Below, in pieces: positions 1 through 11,815 of a DNA stretch of 64,000 bases (the stretch's first letter is position 1; every line of letters starts with the position of its first letter). Source of the stretch: Hymenochaete sp. R1. Taxonomy: Eukaryota > Basidiomycota > Agaricomycetes > Hymenochaetales > Hymenochaetaceae. Both the position numbers and the translations under genes were made by a program. The notes beneath the pieces were generated by a model. It did not search any database. It was not told the DNA's origin and saw only the letters and a program-made list of their open reading frames with translations. The stretch is from NCBI GenBank assembly GCA_019400425.1, contig JAFREE010000129.1, forward strand, positions 1 to 64,000, written 5' to 3'.

Positions 1-504
1 GTGCCACAGTACCCCTGATACCCCTTAAGCGAGCTCGCTTAAAGCGAAAATGAAGCTGACCCCACTCGGCGACCGTAGACGGCTGAGGACTTCGTGCTGT
101 GAAATAATGGCGCGTATGAAAATCACCTACCGAAATAAGCAGCGACGACTTCTTCTGTACCATCCCCCAGCTGTACGTCGAAATTACATTTTCACAACGA
201 AATCTCTCGGATAGCTTCCCTAAGCTAACGCATTATTGAGCCATTGCAGAAAAAACCCGTTCGAGTTTCAATTGCATAAATGGCTAATAATTGGAGATAA
301 TAAACAATCGGGGAGAGAACTTGAAACGTTTCATAAGTGCAATGAGTTCACTAGCAGATAGAAAAATGAAATCCGTTCGTAGCAATGAACATTAATACCG
401 GTACTCCGTAATCGAAAAAAGTAGTATCATAATTGGACTAGATACCGGCTCTGTACGTTTGGTAGAATGAGAATTGCTTGGGTCATCAAGCTGCCACCGC
501 CCCA
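1..504. other. intergenic, left edge
   Basis: No coding region, RNA gene or repeat could be supported. It is the 3' flank of the minus-strand gene that ends at 505. Confidence 0.5.
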
Positions 505-1550
505 TTAATCGCCTTCGTTCGTCTGGTCTGTTTGGGTAGCAGGTGCCAAAGATCTGAAGTATTCTGCCCTTTGCGTTGCAATGTACTCAGCGAAGCCCAA
601 GTTCTCGAGATGTTTCTTCCGCTCGTCGTGGTACTCTCTGAAAGCCTTATCTTTATCTGCCATCAAACCTAAATTCTTCTTTGGCTGTCTCAGAGCTTGT
701 CTAGCTGCGATGATTTTGGTCTTCTCCGCCGTAGCTTGTTCGAAGTCTTCCGGGCCAACATAGTCCGTCGCGGAAGCAGATTGAAGCAGAGCGATCGAGG
801 GATTCGCTGCGTATCTCTTAAGAGCTGATGTAAGTCTGACTTCGTGATGCTTCAATGCTTCCCATGCAGCATCGACAGCCTGAATCTCTCCTTCGCATGC
901 GAGAATGTCGAAATGAGCGGCGTGGATATGAAGGATGTGCTTTTTCACAATATCATTAGCATTACCTTTATGAGGCACGTTAGAAAGGGCAATCTTATAA
1001 TCGAAACAAACAACTCGCCTCTTTCTGGTGCTTCTTCCGCGATGCCATCTGCCTTATTGATGTAAAATATTGCATTTTCGAGAGCGATCGCTTCGGTTTC
1101 CCCAGTCAATTCTAGAAGACGGGCACGGACTGCGTGATATTTGTCCAACGCGTTTGATTGGTTGTTTACGTCCTTTTCAGCTCTGGTGATGAGGTTCTTT
1201 GCTTTCTTCATGTCGTCTTTCACATCTACAAAAGCAGTTTCTAGCTGAGTGAATTTCTCTTCTGGGACTTCTGGTTCAGAAGAGAAATGATGGGAACTAT
1301 TGTGCTTTTTATAAGCCTTGTCAACTGTGGTAAACTCTGATAAAAGTCCTTTAATGTCGGCGAAAGCTACTTGTCTTCCAGAACCCAAAATCTTTAAACG
1401 AAGACCATGGATTCTATTGACATGCTCCTTGTGTATTTGCTCAGCGGTCCTTTTGTGACGGCCACTGCCGCTGCTTCGAGCTGATTGGCTAAGGGGGTCG
1501 TGCCTGACAGCACGACCACCCTCTCGAGACTGTCTCGGTGTCCTGGGCAT
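505..1550 (-). CDS. helical protein of unknown function, 325 aa
   Basis: Two exons, 1550-1008 and 939-505, are joined by a 68-nt intron that starts GTTTCG, carries a TGCTAATGA-like branch point and ends AAAAAG. The join keeps the frame and gives about 325 residues. The start is the ATG at 1548-1550 (MPRTPRQS). The N-terminus is basic and serine-rich, and the rest is charged and probably helical or coiled coil, with no signal peptide or membrane segment. I do not recognise the family. It resembles in style, but does not clearly align with, the paralogues at 38.7-51.6 kb. It is probably lineage-specific. Confidence 0.65.
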
Positions 1551-2711
1551 TTCTCTGGACGAAGAACTTATCAATTAAAATAGAGTGGACCAATTGCTTC
1601 TCGGCTCACCGACAGTATCAAATTTGGGCGCAAAACTTGTGTTGGGATACGGAAGACCGCAAGAAGGGGGAGGAAGGTCGGTAAGGAAACTTTGCTAGTA
1701 TGAGTTTTAACTGGCGCGGTGGTGACTAAGCTTGTCGCACAATTGATAACGGAACTTCACAGCTATGTAAAATGTCAGCGTAAAAATCATACACGCCGGA
1801 AAATGGAGACATTTACATGCGTAGTGTGTAGTAAGCTCGAAAAGAGGTGAATTGTGAGCAGTAGGGTTCAAGAGGGGGAAAAACTAGAAACATGGCGTCG
1901 AATATGATCAGAGCCATCTTTCCTTCAGAGAGGAAAAAGCTCACGATATCCTGCTAAGCAGATCAATGACAAGTGGCGTTGCCAGAGTGACTAAGGCAGT
2001 GCGATGCTGTTATGAGGGAGTGAATGGAAGACGAGAGACGGGAAGGGTGGCTCACCTATTACTAACGCCACAGCAATATCTAGGAGCAGAAAGAGAAGGG
2101 GACTCAAATGCAGAGAATATCCAGATATAAAATGGTAGGATTATATACCCTGCCATTTACTATGCTCCTCACGTTTTGCTCTCGCTTATCCTAACAACAA
2201 GCGAAAAGGAGAGCAAAGTGAAGGCATTTCTTGACGCGCATCGGAACAATATCTTCTCCATGAAACTGGAAAGTGGTGAATCAGGGAACAGGAGAAGCTG
2301 GAAGTCAATGACTTCGCCAGAAAACGGGTTGGTCACAGACTTTTCCTTGAGCGAATGGTTTTCTTGGATATCCGAAGTGGAATAAAAAGTCCAGCCTGCA
2401 GAGTTGAACAGTGTTACACCAACCAGTCGGAATGGTTTTTTAGCGCTTTGGTATATATGAGATGCCCTCCTCTATACGCCAGACGTTCGTCAGCCTCAAA
2501 ACTGTCGAAATAACATGTTGATAACCTAGATGATCAGAAGGAAATCCCAACGCTCAGTACTTCCCTCTTTATTAAGTTGACTCGTGATTTCCTTCGAAAT
2601 TCGCACCTAGAATCCATCCATCCATTTCCAAAAATAGAACATAAATTACAAATATAAAATAAAAACTGGACTATGTTTTCCCGTTGGAAACTTCAAGTCG
2701 CCCTAGTAAGA
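1551..2711. other. intergenic, 1.1 kb
   Basis: Only a 69-codon open frame at 2176-2385 (+) is present, and nothing supports it as a gene. No repeat was recognised. Confidence 0.45.
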
Positions 2712-5015
2712 TTAGGGATCCGAGGGTCCCCACAACACGCAACGCCCACTGGCGTTACCGGAGACGGCTCGCTCGATGACATTGGGATGACTGCAAGTGA
2801 CCGCTTGCACCGCAGTTATCCTGGAACGTTTGACTCAGCTCTAAACACATGGGGGCAGGCGAAAGCATAAAAACACACACCTTTTACTATCTGAGAGACG
2901 AGCAAGGAGATCACCTTTGCAAGAGAAAATGTCAAGCGAATGGTTCATGTTTCCAACCTGGATGAGGCCAATACCATGAGTGAAGTGCATTGTCCATGTG
3001 TAATATCACAAACCGTAAAATGCGGGTAAACATCCGGGTTCTGCGACCATTGAGCTCTCAAAACAGTTACCCATCGGCCCTGGGACAAAATACATAAGCT
3101 TGAAAAGAGCGAAGCTGGAGGGTATACGCACAGTCTGGCAATTGTGTCCGATGGAAGTGATTGGCCTAAAAGATGGCAACGGTCCTTTACTATCTAACAT
3201 GTCTCCGATGTCCCAAACTATGAGAATAAGAAAAAATGAGCGTGAGCAAAGAAGCCATCGTTTGACTTACGCCGCAAATGGTCATCATACGATGTGCTGA
3301 CTACACTACGTCCTCTCGGATCCCAGAATGCAGCGCTGACAGATTTGCCGTGTTCCCACATTGCCACAGTGCTATGTTCTCCTTTTCCTGTATTCATGAA
3401 ATCTTCGACCTGATCTTGTCTATAAGTTTTAGGACTTTCGTCGTCCGAAAGGAGGGCCAGTGGCATCGCTGATAACTTCCGAGCATCCCAGATCCTGAGT
3501 TGAAAATATGAATACATTCTGCCGTCATAGACGTGGGTCACATACTTCAGAGTTCTGTCATTGGATGCGAGAAGTAACTTTTCGGTGCGAGTCGGGTTCA
3601 CGCTAACGCAACCAATCTTAGCGGATGCGAGCTCCCATCTTCGGCACTTCGACGTATCTTCTCGTAAATCGAGATGCGAGAGGCCTCCAGCGGCATCTGA
3701 TATCCACATTTCCTGTCCTGTAGGTGGCAAGTCGAAGTTTGTGATAAGAATAGAGTCCGCGGAGAAGACTTCCCGACTCGATCCGCTTTCGAACGAAGTG
3801 CTGCGAATGGTGCAGTCATAAGAACTCGTGAAAAGCTGGAATAAGTATTGTCAGAGAGGTTCAAGTTTATCGCTATGACCGACTAACGTGATGAGAGTTA
3901 GAAGGGTCTAATTTAATAGAAGAAATTGACGATTTAGATGTTGCTGGCCAGTGAGGCTGCAACCTCCAATGCTTGCCACCTTCGCGGTCTTCAACCGAAA
4001 CTTCGTCATTTTCGCCTATGACCTCGTCGGGAGACGCCCGCGCATCCCAAATACCGATTTGACCGTGTTTATCTGCTTCATGTCAGAGTGCAAAATATTT
4101 TTATAGTCAGAATGGAATACTCACCTCCAAAGAAAACAAGGTCCTTCGTCTTTTCAGGATGATAAGCTGCGCTGTAGACACGGTCTTGGGTGACTTTAGC
4201 TCTGCTTATAACTTTCATTCCCTGGAGTTGCCTTGCTAAACTTTTCATCTCTTTTGCCTCAGCTTGTTTGTTTGTGTAAACGAAGTCGGATAGGGCCGCT
4301 ACGCGTCGAGGCTGAAGCTCGTGTGCGGCAGCGCGCAAAGTAGAGGCGAGTGCTCCTTTGTCATCTTCATCGATATCTTCGAGTTTTACCAGGTCTGAAA
4401 GGTCAAGTTTTTCATGCCGAGGTTTCCTTGCTTCTCTGGCTCTTTCCTCTGCTTCGAGGCGGTCTTTTTCCAAACTTTTGTTCAGTTCCTCCTCTTGTTG
4501 CTATACAGAAGGTGGTTTAGCATCGCTTCGTCGAGAGAAAAGGCTCGTTCTCACCAGTCTCCGCCTTTTCGCGGCCGGGCTCTCTCCAGGGTATTCGACT
4601 GCTTTTCTCAGACGTGCTGACTGTCGTCTAGGTTCCTGCGCTTCCGGCTTTGCCACTTTCTTGCGTTTCGCTGGTTGGATGGGCTTCGATTTCTTATCCG
4701 CCGCTCTTTTCTTTGATTTCAATCCTGTAGATGCATCAAGAATATCAAGAGACTCTAGGAGGGCACGGTTGCGTGCGATGTTCGCTTGCCGTTCAATTTC
4801 GCTGGGTGGTTGAGATTGAGTCAGCTTGAGACCCGAGCAGTACCAGCAGAAACCTACTATTCAGTCAATTCTGACATGACCGAGATATGCACCAATTGTG
4901 TGTGATGGAGGTAAAGTGTGGTCGCAAGCCAAGTTAAATCGCGAGACAAGAACCCCGCGTTTCACTTACTAAAACGAGGCAAGTGAGCTGTGACTGGTGT
5001 GACTTGACGCGACAT
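2712..5015 (-). CDS. CMR1: DNA damage-binding WD40 protein CMR1/WDR76
   Basis: This is a nuclear WD40 protein of the CMR1/WDR76 family, which binds DNA and chromatin at damage or replication-stress sites. Family hallmarks are readable across several exons: EIERQANIARNRALL near the N-terminus, a basic Lys/Arg-rich segment, KVTQDRVYSAAYHPEKTKDL leading into GQIGIWDA, then LRIWDARKLS, a WEHGKSVSAAFWDPRG segment, HNCQT, AQWSQNPDVYPHFTV, NMNHSLDIFSCKGDLLARLSD, and the end ITAVQAVTCSHPNV...SGNASGRCVLWGPSDP. The stop is at 2712-2714. The first exon is least certain: the best ATG is at 5015 (MSRQVTPVTAHL), but the phase of the first intron is ambiguous. The gene is head-to-head with twinfilin. Confidence 0.88.
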
Positions 5016-5091
5016 GTGACAGAATTACCTTTTGCGGATCCTGATCGGACGTCAACCACCGACTAACAGTCGGACTAGCACTTGCACTATC
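5016..5091. promoter_or_regulatory. divergent promoter CMR1/TWF1
   Basis: Only 76 bp separate the proposed start codons of CMR1 (-) and twinfilin (+), so both must use overlapping promoter and 5' UTR sequence. No TATA box was recognised. Confidence 0.5.
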
Positions 5092-6454
5092 ATGTCCGCA
5101 GCCTCAGGAATTAAGACGTCGCCCGAAGTCATCAAAGTGTTCTCAGATGCTAACGAACCAAGCAGTAATGTACGATTCATTTTGATCACGATTAAAGATG
5201 GTTTGTCAATGCCGCTATGCACATCCGCAGAGACCTGAAGAAATTGATGGTGTATATATGCGTTACAGAATGCCTCGTGTCGAAGAGTACCATCAACATT
5301 AATCAGTCAGATCTCCAAGATGAGCTCGTGCGACTTCAAGATGTGCTCGAGAACGATGTACCCATGTATGTTCTGGCTCGCTTGGGGGCACAAGATGAAC
5401 CCGGATGGTTGGCCATAAGTTACGTTCCAGACACGGCCAGCGTCCGCGGAAAGGTGAAGTGGATTCATAAGTATCAGCATCTCGCAATCATACTTATCTC
5501 CAATATCTTTAGATGCTCTATGCGTCATCTCGAGCTGCTCTCACTAAAGCCCTGGGCTCAACACACTTCCCAGACTCCCTCTTCGCCAATTCCAAAGCAG
5601 ACCTCACGCCATCGGCTTACGCCGACCACAAAGCACACAACGCCGCCCCCCAGCCTCTCTCTGCCCGTGAGCAGGAGATTGCCGATGCAAGAGAAGCAGA
5701 GCGCGAGACCTCAGTTTATACAGGATTGTCGGCGCGCCGTAATCATGTTGGTTCGGTTCCAGGGACACAATGGAGTGATCGTGCGACTGAGGCTGTAAAC
5801 AAGCTTGGACAAGGAAATGGTGACGAGGTTGTCATTCTCGTGAGTCCGAGTTGATTGTGATCTGTGTTTGTTCTGACAAGTTGTCCCTCCGACTTCAGAA
5901 AGTTGACCTAGCTAAGGAGGTTCTGGTTGTCGCATCCACCTCACCGTGTACGATCACTCAACTTTCTCAAAAACTGCCTTCCGATGAACCATGTAAGTAA
6001 TCTCTTGCTAGATAATGGTTTGAGCTCACTCTCTCTTAAGCGTTTGCTTTCTTTGCTTGGAACCATAGTATTGGTTCTTCTCAACGTCATGACATTGGTA
6101 CGTTTTCGTTCATTTGACGACTGCAGTGTTTAACGACTCTCTTGTATAGTCTTCATCTACTCCTGCCCATCCGGTTCTCCCGTCAAGTCCCGCATGATCT
6201 ATTCCGCAACATGCCGCGCCCTATATCACAACTCAAAGTCTCTTCTCGAGTCATCGGAATTCACATTGGCGGCTCGTACGGTGGAGACCTCCGATCCCTC
6301 TGAACTGGACGAATCATTCCTCATTTATGAACTCGGATTTGCCAAGGAGCCAGAGACGGATGGAAGCGCATTGTCCACCGATCGGAGCACAGCGAAATTA
6401 GGAGGCCCAGCAAATGCGTTTGCGAAGCCAAGGGGACCAGCGAGGAACCGGTGA
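5092..6454 (+). CDS. TWF1: twinfilin, actin-binding protein with two ADF-H domains
   Basis: Twinfilin binds actin monomers and caps filament barbed ends; it acts at cortical actin patches. The N-terminus MSAASGIKTSPEVIKVFSDA is the classic start of ADF-H domain 1. The next exon has SDLQDELVRLQDVL and EPGWLAISYVPDTASVRGK, and the following one MLYASSRAALTKALG. A linker leads to ADF-H 2, with FAFFAWNHS, FIYSCPSGSPVKSRMIYSA and a C-terminal tail GFAKEP...KPRGPARNR. At least five introns interrupt it, including 5200-5307 (after ITIKD), one ending just before 5513, and short ones near 5840, 5990 and 6100. The domain order and length fit the family (about 330 residues). Confidence 0.9.
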
Positions 6455-6655
6455 ACGAGTATGGTGGTGAGGTCATGACAGAGTTATGCAATGCTTGACT
6501 CCAGATAGCAGTAGTATCTATATTAAGGACTTTGAATTTGAAATTACACGAGGAGAATAAATTGAAAGGAAGTATCCAAAACACACTACAAATAGGAAGA
6601 CGATGTAGGATTGACATTGGAATGAGTAAATTATACACGCGTCGCCAGTCTTTAC

Positions 6656-9107
6656 TTAAGAAGCTGGGTTAGGCAATCGTAGAAGTGGAGTCGTGACGGG
6701 GAGAGCAATGTCATAGCAAAATGGATGTGGGTGAAATATGGAAAGAAGTTTATCTTGTCCCGCTTTCACAGAGCGTTTGAAGAAAGAGGTCCAAGTCCTC
6801 TTTCTTTATCTCGAGCACGTTGGTATCAAACGTCCCATGACGAGCGCGAGCATTGCATCGCTCCTTCGCGTCGAGGAAAGCCAGTCCGAACTCACTGTTG
6901 TTGAAAACATGAGCAAATTCATCGGTCGCAGTCGCACATAGGAGACTTACTTCTTCAGAACACGCCCATACTCCAACGCAGCGTTGATACCTACAACTAG
7001 ATAAGTTCCATCTCTTTCGTTCAGTGCCGCAACGACGATGGGCAAGCGCTCTCTTTTCTTCTTCGATAACGAGGATTCATTGCGAGTCGGCGGTGCCACG
7101 CGCTCCCGCATGGCCTCTACAAGCCACCGCGCAAGCCGGCAGAGAGGTCCTGGAGATGAGAAAAGTGCAAGATCGGGCCCTTGGGAGACGATGACGACCT
7201 GATGGTGTCGCATCCTGTGGATGGCCTTCGCGTCGATGAGTGCTGACCCTGCACGAATGATAGCTCGGTGCAAACTCATGGAAAGCTTGAGAGCGTCACG
7301 AAGTTGCGTGATACTGAGAAAATTAATTAGTTGTAGGTGAGTTAAAAGGCAGAGCTAGAAGCTTACTCATTCAGGGCATCGAATGCTGTCCAGAAATTCC
7401 GAATCCACCATTGAAGATGCTTTTTGACTTGCTCATCGGTTTCTCCCTCGTCATTCTGCTTTTGCGGGACCACAGAACCACCTGGAGGTATATTTTCTTG
7501 CTCGTCATCACGCCATCGGTTATGCTGCTGTCCGTGAAGTTGCCAGACTTTACCCCCACCGAACCACTCCCCGCCATTCCTTGCTCCTTCGACCTCAACC
7601 TCTAATCGCACACCGCCCGCTGCGTCAAGCAAAGCACTAATAGCCTCAACACTGTCCGCTGCACTCAAAGGGGAGGCACGGTATCCGCAACATCGCGTGA
7701 ATGACTTGTAAGATAGCTCAACCATGCCATACTCAGGTGAAATTGATTCCAGTTTCTCATGAAGGTCATGCTTGAGGCGCATATCCATGTGTGAGTAAGG
7801 CTGCTGGCTCTGTACTGTCGAAAAGCTAGAAATATAAATTAAGTTTAATCTCAGGCTTCAAAAATCGGATCGGATGCTTACCCCATCTTTGCAAGTAGCC
7901 CAGCCAGTCTCTTCCGCCCTTTATCCCGCCAGATGTTGACTGATTTTGCCACGTAGCCAGAATGCAGCATTGCATCATAAAGATTCCAATGTCTCCAAAG
8001 CATGAAACGCAGTTCGTCGGATACTCGTATCGAATTGTCATCCGGACCTCGAGCACTATTGGCAGTCTTACCCTTCCTTGGGTCCTCCACGATATCCTTG
8101 TTCAGTCGCTTTACTTCATTTTCGTATATATCATAGAACCTCTCGTACTCGGCACGAGATATCCGGGATGTCGTATATTGGAAAGTGAGGCCAAGAATTG
8201 CAAACCATAGGAGATCGTTGTCTGTTCGTGATAGGGAGTTTGCCAAGAGGTACATGGTGGAGGAGACTGCTTGACCGTAGTACGTTCCTGCCATATAGTA
8301 TTTGTCGATGATAGCAGAATAGAGATCCCGGTCGTCACGAGACGGACGATTTGGGTTCTGTAATGTGTGAGCCTTTTATAAAAGAGAACCAGTCGTGCAA
8401 GACTCACTTCTTCTGTCCGCCTTCTTTTCCTTCCAGTTCCAGGAGAGCCTCGTCTTCGTTTACCTGAAGAGGATGAGCCGTTAAGCTCTTCGTCCTCTTC
8501 GTCTCCTTCCTCTTCGTCGTCATGCTCAGAGTCGGAGTCATCATCATCCTCATCCGGGGCATAAGCAAGAGCCTCCCAAGCCTTCTTTTGCTCCTCCAGC
8601 TCCTCTGCCCCACCATCATCCCAGACCACAATCCTCTCGTCCTGTCCAAACAAGGACGGTAAACTTTGTGGCCGGTTCGAATCAATGACATGTACACGTA
8701 GGTGGTCAGGAAATTCCCCAAACCAATCATCGGAAGGAAGGTCAAGAATAGATCCCATGTTTATGAGAATCAGCGTCCGAAGCTATATAGAAATATGAGC
8801 CACCGATATCCGATATCCGAAACCAAGGAACACAAACCTCATTATTCGATACCATCTCGTCGCGTTTCCTTTCCAGCTCATTCATTCCCGACACCGGTAT
8901 GACGCGATGCATAATATCATCTTGTTTGAGCAGGTCCGCGAGTATATGAGCTGCACATATCGCATCGACATCGGGAGCGACCAATATAATCAATGAGCTC
9001 GCTGATGTCTGTGCAGACCGACGATGGGTGGCCAGGATTTCGCTGTACGCATGTTCGTATCCTGGTCTCGACGGACTCTCTAAGTGAGGAGGTGGGAGGT
9101 AGACCAT
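6656..9107 (-). CDS. CDC45: replication initiation factor CDC45
   Basis: CDC45 is a subunit of the CMG replicative helicase. The start is the ATG at 9105-9107 (MVYLPPPHLESPSRPGYEHA). The diagnostic N-terminal DHH-like region reads LIILVAPDVDAICAAHILAD and VIPVSGMNELE. It is followed by WFGEFPDHLRVHVIDSNRP and IVVWDDGG, then an acidic Asp/Glu/Ser tract and a basic RRRGSPGTGRKRRRTEE tract, which is the usual variable insert. Later blocks are SAIIDKYYMAGTYYGQAVSS, MDMRLKHDLHEKLESISPEY, FTRCCGYRASPLSAADSVEA, and a C-terminus with FGLAFLDAKERC and FLKRSVKAG ending LPNPAS (stop 6656-6658). About seven exons. It lies tail-to-tail with twinfilin. Confidence 0.92.
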
Positions 9108-9267
9108 CCGTGCTTGTCCCAGCGGCTTTGGGGGTAAAGAACAGAGGGAAAGTCTCAGAGAAGGATGGGTGAGGTCGGGGCGAGAAACGCGCTTGACGAG
9201 AGTTCGAGGCCACGGCCACGGCCGAGAGCGCGGGACCAAACCATACGCGTGACAAAACTTGCCGAAA

Positions 9268-9307
9268 CAGGAAGTCAGCTCACGTGATGTATGACAGACG
9301 CGTAGTT
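9268..9307. repeat. 40-bp direct repeat, copy 1, with E-box
   Basis: It contains CAGGAAGTCAGCTCACGTGA followed by a conserved tail through GACAGACGCGTAGTT. It matches copy 2 at 9511-9550 with one visible mismatch. It sits about 160 bp upstream of the CDC45 start codon. The CACGTG core is a canonical bHLH (E-box) site. Confidence 0.85.
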
Positions 9308-9510
9308 ACGATGACGGACATAGTCCGGCTCATCGTTTTCACTAAGGGAGGAGTATGAGGAGGGGGGGCAAACTCCTTCCTAATTCGGCTGGGCGAGAGA
9401 GTCATGCACAGCATGCTTGCTCAGCGTGTCTCACTTTGTCTTTCTCAGCAGCTTTCGCATACCCGTCCTCCCTATTCATCCTCGATCGTTCGTTCTTACC
9501 AATGCCTGTC

Positions 9511-9550
9511 CAGGAAGTCAGCTCACGTGATGTGTGACAGACGCGTAGTT
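9511..9550. repeat. 40-bp direct repeat, copy 2, with E-box
   Basis: Second copy of the 9268-9307 element, in the same orientation, 243 bp away. It carries the same CACGTGA core and lies upstream of the small gene at 10106. The 500 bp after it (9551-10105) has open frames but no recognisable coding signal. Confidence 0.85.
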
Positions 9551-10105
9551 GTTGCTTTTCCTTCGCGATGGACTCGGTCTTTCTTGTCTACTGGCTACGA
9601 CAACAATCCTCACTCATCGCACGCCTTCATCGTATTGTCTATCTCCTATATCAACGAATACACGTGCGGCAGTCGCCTCTACCTCTTTAAGGTTTTGCGT
9701 AGCCCAGTCAAGAATTCCGATGTGGCCGAGAACTGCGCCTTCATATTTCAAGTTTATCGTGGCATAAACGGCATTAGGCCTAGAGAAGAAGAGAACTTAC
9801 CCTCCTGCGTCAACCACTTACATGATGATTACGCACTTACACATCTCCCCTATCTTTACGATGGTGGCTTCATTTGCCACCTCGACCTCTCACCATTTTC
9901 ACTTAGACACCAAAAAATGACAATACATCGTGGTTGCTTTGACTTCAAGCCACACGATTTTGCTGCGTACTTATATATTGGATGGTGATACGCAATCTTG
10001 ACCTCATCCGTCTTCCTTGTACATCGTTGTGCTATATCGTCTTTCCCGTCGAGGGAAATCTTACTCCCGGCCGTTTCTCTTGTCTCCTGCCCTCAGCTCT
10101 GTACA

Positions 10106-10666
10106 ATGCCACGCCCTGTACCTGTGACCCGGTCTTCCAGCCAGTCGACGGATCCAGGAATCCAATCCAGGCCCTATACACGTTGTGACGACTCGTGCAT
10201 GCTCTCCTTTTCGGTAATGCGCAATTCGAAATAACCACAACTTGCATATCACTTACTCCACTTCTCCCATTTCCAAGGTCGGACAACGGGTCTGGGCTCG
10301 CTGCAATGGTCGATGGACCTATGGAGTCGTCATCTCGGAAGCTACCCTTAAGAGTCCCTACGTAAGTTTATTTCACTTTCACACCCATTTAGTAGAAGGA
10401 ATCCTAACACAACGTGTATTCCATAGCCAAATTCTCGACCTGTTCCTTCACATACTGTCGTCATTCGTGACCCCATGAACCATCATGCAGTCTTCATCAC
10501 CTGCATTCTATCGTCATATATGGGATCATTGAAGCCTGACGACGCTTACACGTATGATCTCTTGGTCAACGAGCGAAGACTCCCTCACTTGGGGAAAGAT
10601 TGGGTTTCGGAGCTTTGGAAAGCTAGCGAACGATACCTTACCTCGAGCAAGAAGAAGGTCCAATGA
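10106..10666 (+). CDS. small SH3/Tudor-like protein, 143 aa, unknown function
   Basis: Three exons (10106-10213, 10278-10361, 10427-10666) join in phase 0 through GT-AG introns of 64 and 65 nt, giving 143 residues. Exon 1 encodes a Ser/Thr-rich start (MPRPVPVTRSSSQ). Exon 2 encodes VGQRVWARCNGRWTYGVVIS, a pattern typical of SH3, Tudor or chromo-barrel strands that begin with a 'VWA' step. Exon 3 contains YMGSLKPDDAYTYDLL and ends SSKKKVQ. I associate this layout with short hypothetical proteins common in mushroom genomes, but assign no function. No catalytic motif is present. Confidence 0.7.
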
Positions 10667-11077
10667 GTATGCGACTCAACCTCCAGCTGCGGACAGTAAT
10701 CCACTTTTGCCTGCTTCAAGTTTTCAAAGACCGGCGATTGTCTTATGTATTCAATATTTGCTTCGGTGGTACCGTTGAAGTAGTATCTTTAATAAATTAA
10801 CCTGTAACTTTTCCGCTGTCGTGTGCTGTTTGTCATCCCTGCAAGAGAGAAGCGCTTCCAGCGTGTTATATGAAAAGTAAGTGGTCTGACCCTCTCATTA
10901 AAGTCATTAAAGCAGCTCTAATCTACTTCCTTACCAGGTCTAATAGGAGTGGGAGTAACACGCAAAACCAAAAAAGCAGTCCTTCAATCAACATAGTCAA
11001 GCATCAGCCACAAACCACAAGTCCAAAATACAGCCAACCAAAACCACGCATAAAAAATAAGAAGGAAGAAAAAAAAA
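10667..11077. other. intergenic between convergent genes
   Basis: A-rich 3' flank with an AATAAATTAA-like signal at 10790-10800. No gene supported. Confidence 0.5.
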
Positions 11078-11815
11078 TCAATAGAAGAATCCACCGCCGC
11101 CGCTCGACCTCCTGCGACCCAGACTTGACCTCCGCACAAATCGATTATAGTACGCTTCGTCTTTCACGTCCAGGTAAGACGCCGGCGGGCACGCGAACAC
11201 GAACGCTTTCGGACTGAGCGCGGGCGAATGCGACAGTGATATCTTTTGATTGTTCCGTGCTTGCTCGTAATTATCTGACTTTCGCTCTTGCTCTTGCTCC
11301 TGGTCCTGGTCCTGCTCCCGACTCTGCCAGCGCTCGCATTCGTGTGCGTTATCGGTAGACTCGGCGTCCGAGTCGATGACGATGATAACAGGCGGAGGTC
11401 CAACGGGCGCGACACATTCCCCGTGACTTTGTCCCGACATATCTTCTACCGTCTCCCAGTGGTACCCATCCCGGCATGTCACATTCGCAGCCGTCGTCGA
11501 GGTTGTAGTTGTAGTCGAGGTAAGCTTAAGAGAACTTGAAGGGGGTAACGGAAGGAACGTGATGCGGATCGTGCTGGCTGTACGTTTGTGTCGGGATCGG
11601 CCAGCAGCTCGACATGATGTGGTTCCCAGTTGTTGGGAGCCTGAGGGACGAGCCAGTGCGAACTTGAATGGGGTATTTACTACTGGTAGGTCGTTGGTCG
11701 GCGGCGGCGGCGATGCCGATGAGGGAGGATGGAAAGACGAAGATGGTGGTGGTGGTAAGGAGGCTACGAGCTCCATTTGGCTACTGGAAGGGGCAGGACG
11801 TTGGTGCATCGACAT
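11078..11815 (-). CDS. low-complexity protein of unknown function
   Basis: An open frame with a first likely ATG at 11815 (MSMHQRP) encodes about 245 residues; the frame stays open upstream to 11983, so an upstream exon is possible. It has Pro/Ser-rich stretches, a Thr-rich tract, a TCRDGYHWETVEDMSGQ segment, VIIVIDSDAEST (a possible SUMO-interacting type motif), a Gln/Glu/Asp repeat tract, and a C-terminus FVRRSSLGRRRSSGGGGFFY with RRSS phosphorylation-like sites. No family recognised. The composition is compatible with a real disordered protein, but a chance open frame in GC-rich repeats cannot be excluded. Confidence 0.45.
   Translation of the reverse strand: MSMHQRPAPSSSQMELVASLPPPPSSSFHPPSSASPPPPTNDLPVVNTPFKFALARPSGSQQLGTTSCRAAGRSRHKRTASTIRITFLPLPPSSSLKLTSTTTTTSTTAANVTCRDGYHWETVEDMSGQSHGECVAPVGPPPVIIVIDSDAESTDNAHECERWQSREQDQDQEQEQERKSDNYEQARNNQKISLSHSPALSPKAFVFACPPASYLDVKDEAYYNRFVRRSSLGRRRSSGGGGFFY

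Noticed and set aside
505..1550. First gene as a distant member of the 38.7-51.6 kb family
   Set aside because: Helical, similar size and basic Ser-rich N-terminus, but it has an intron and none of the ordered family blocks could be aligned.
9404..9988. 194-codon plus-strand frame
   Set aside because: Overlaps the repeated E-box element, has irregular composition and no motif; the likely gene is the small three-exon one starting at 10106.
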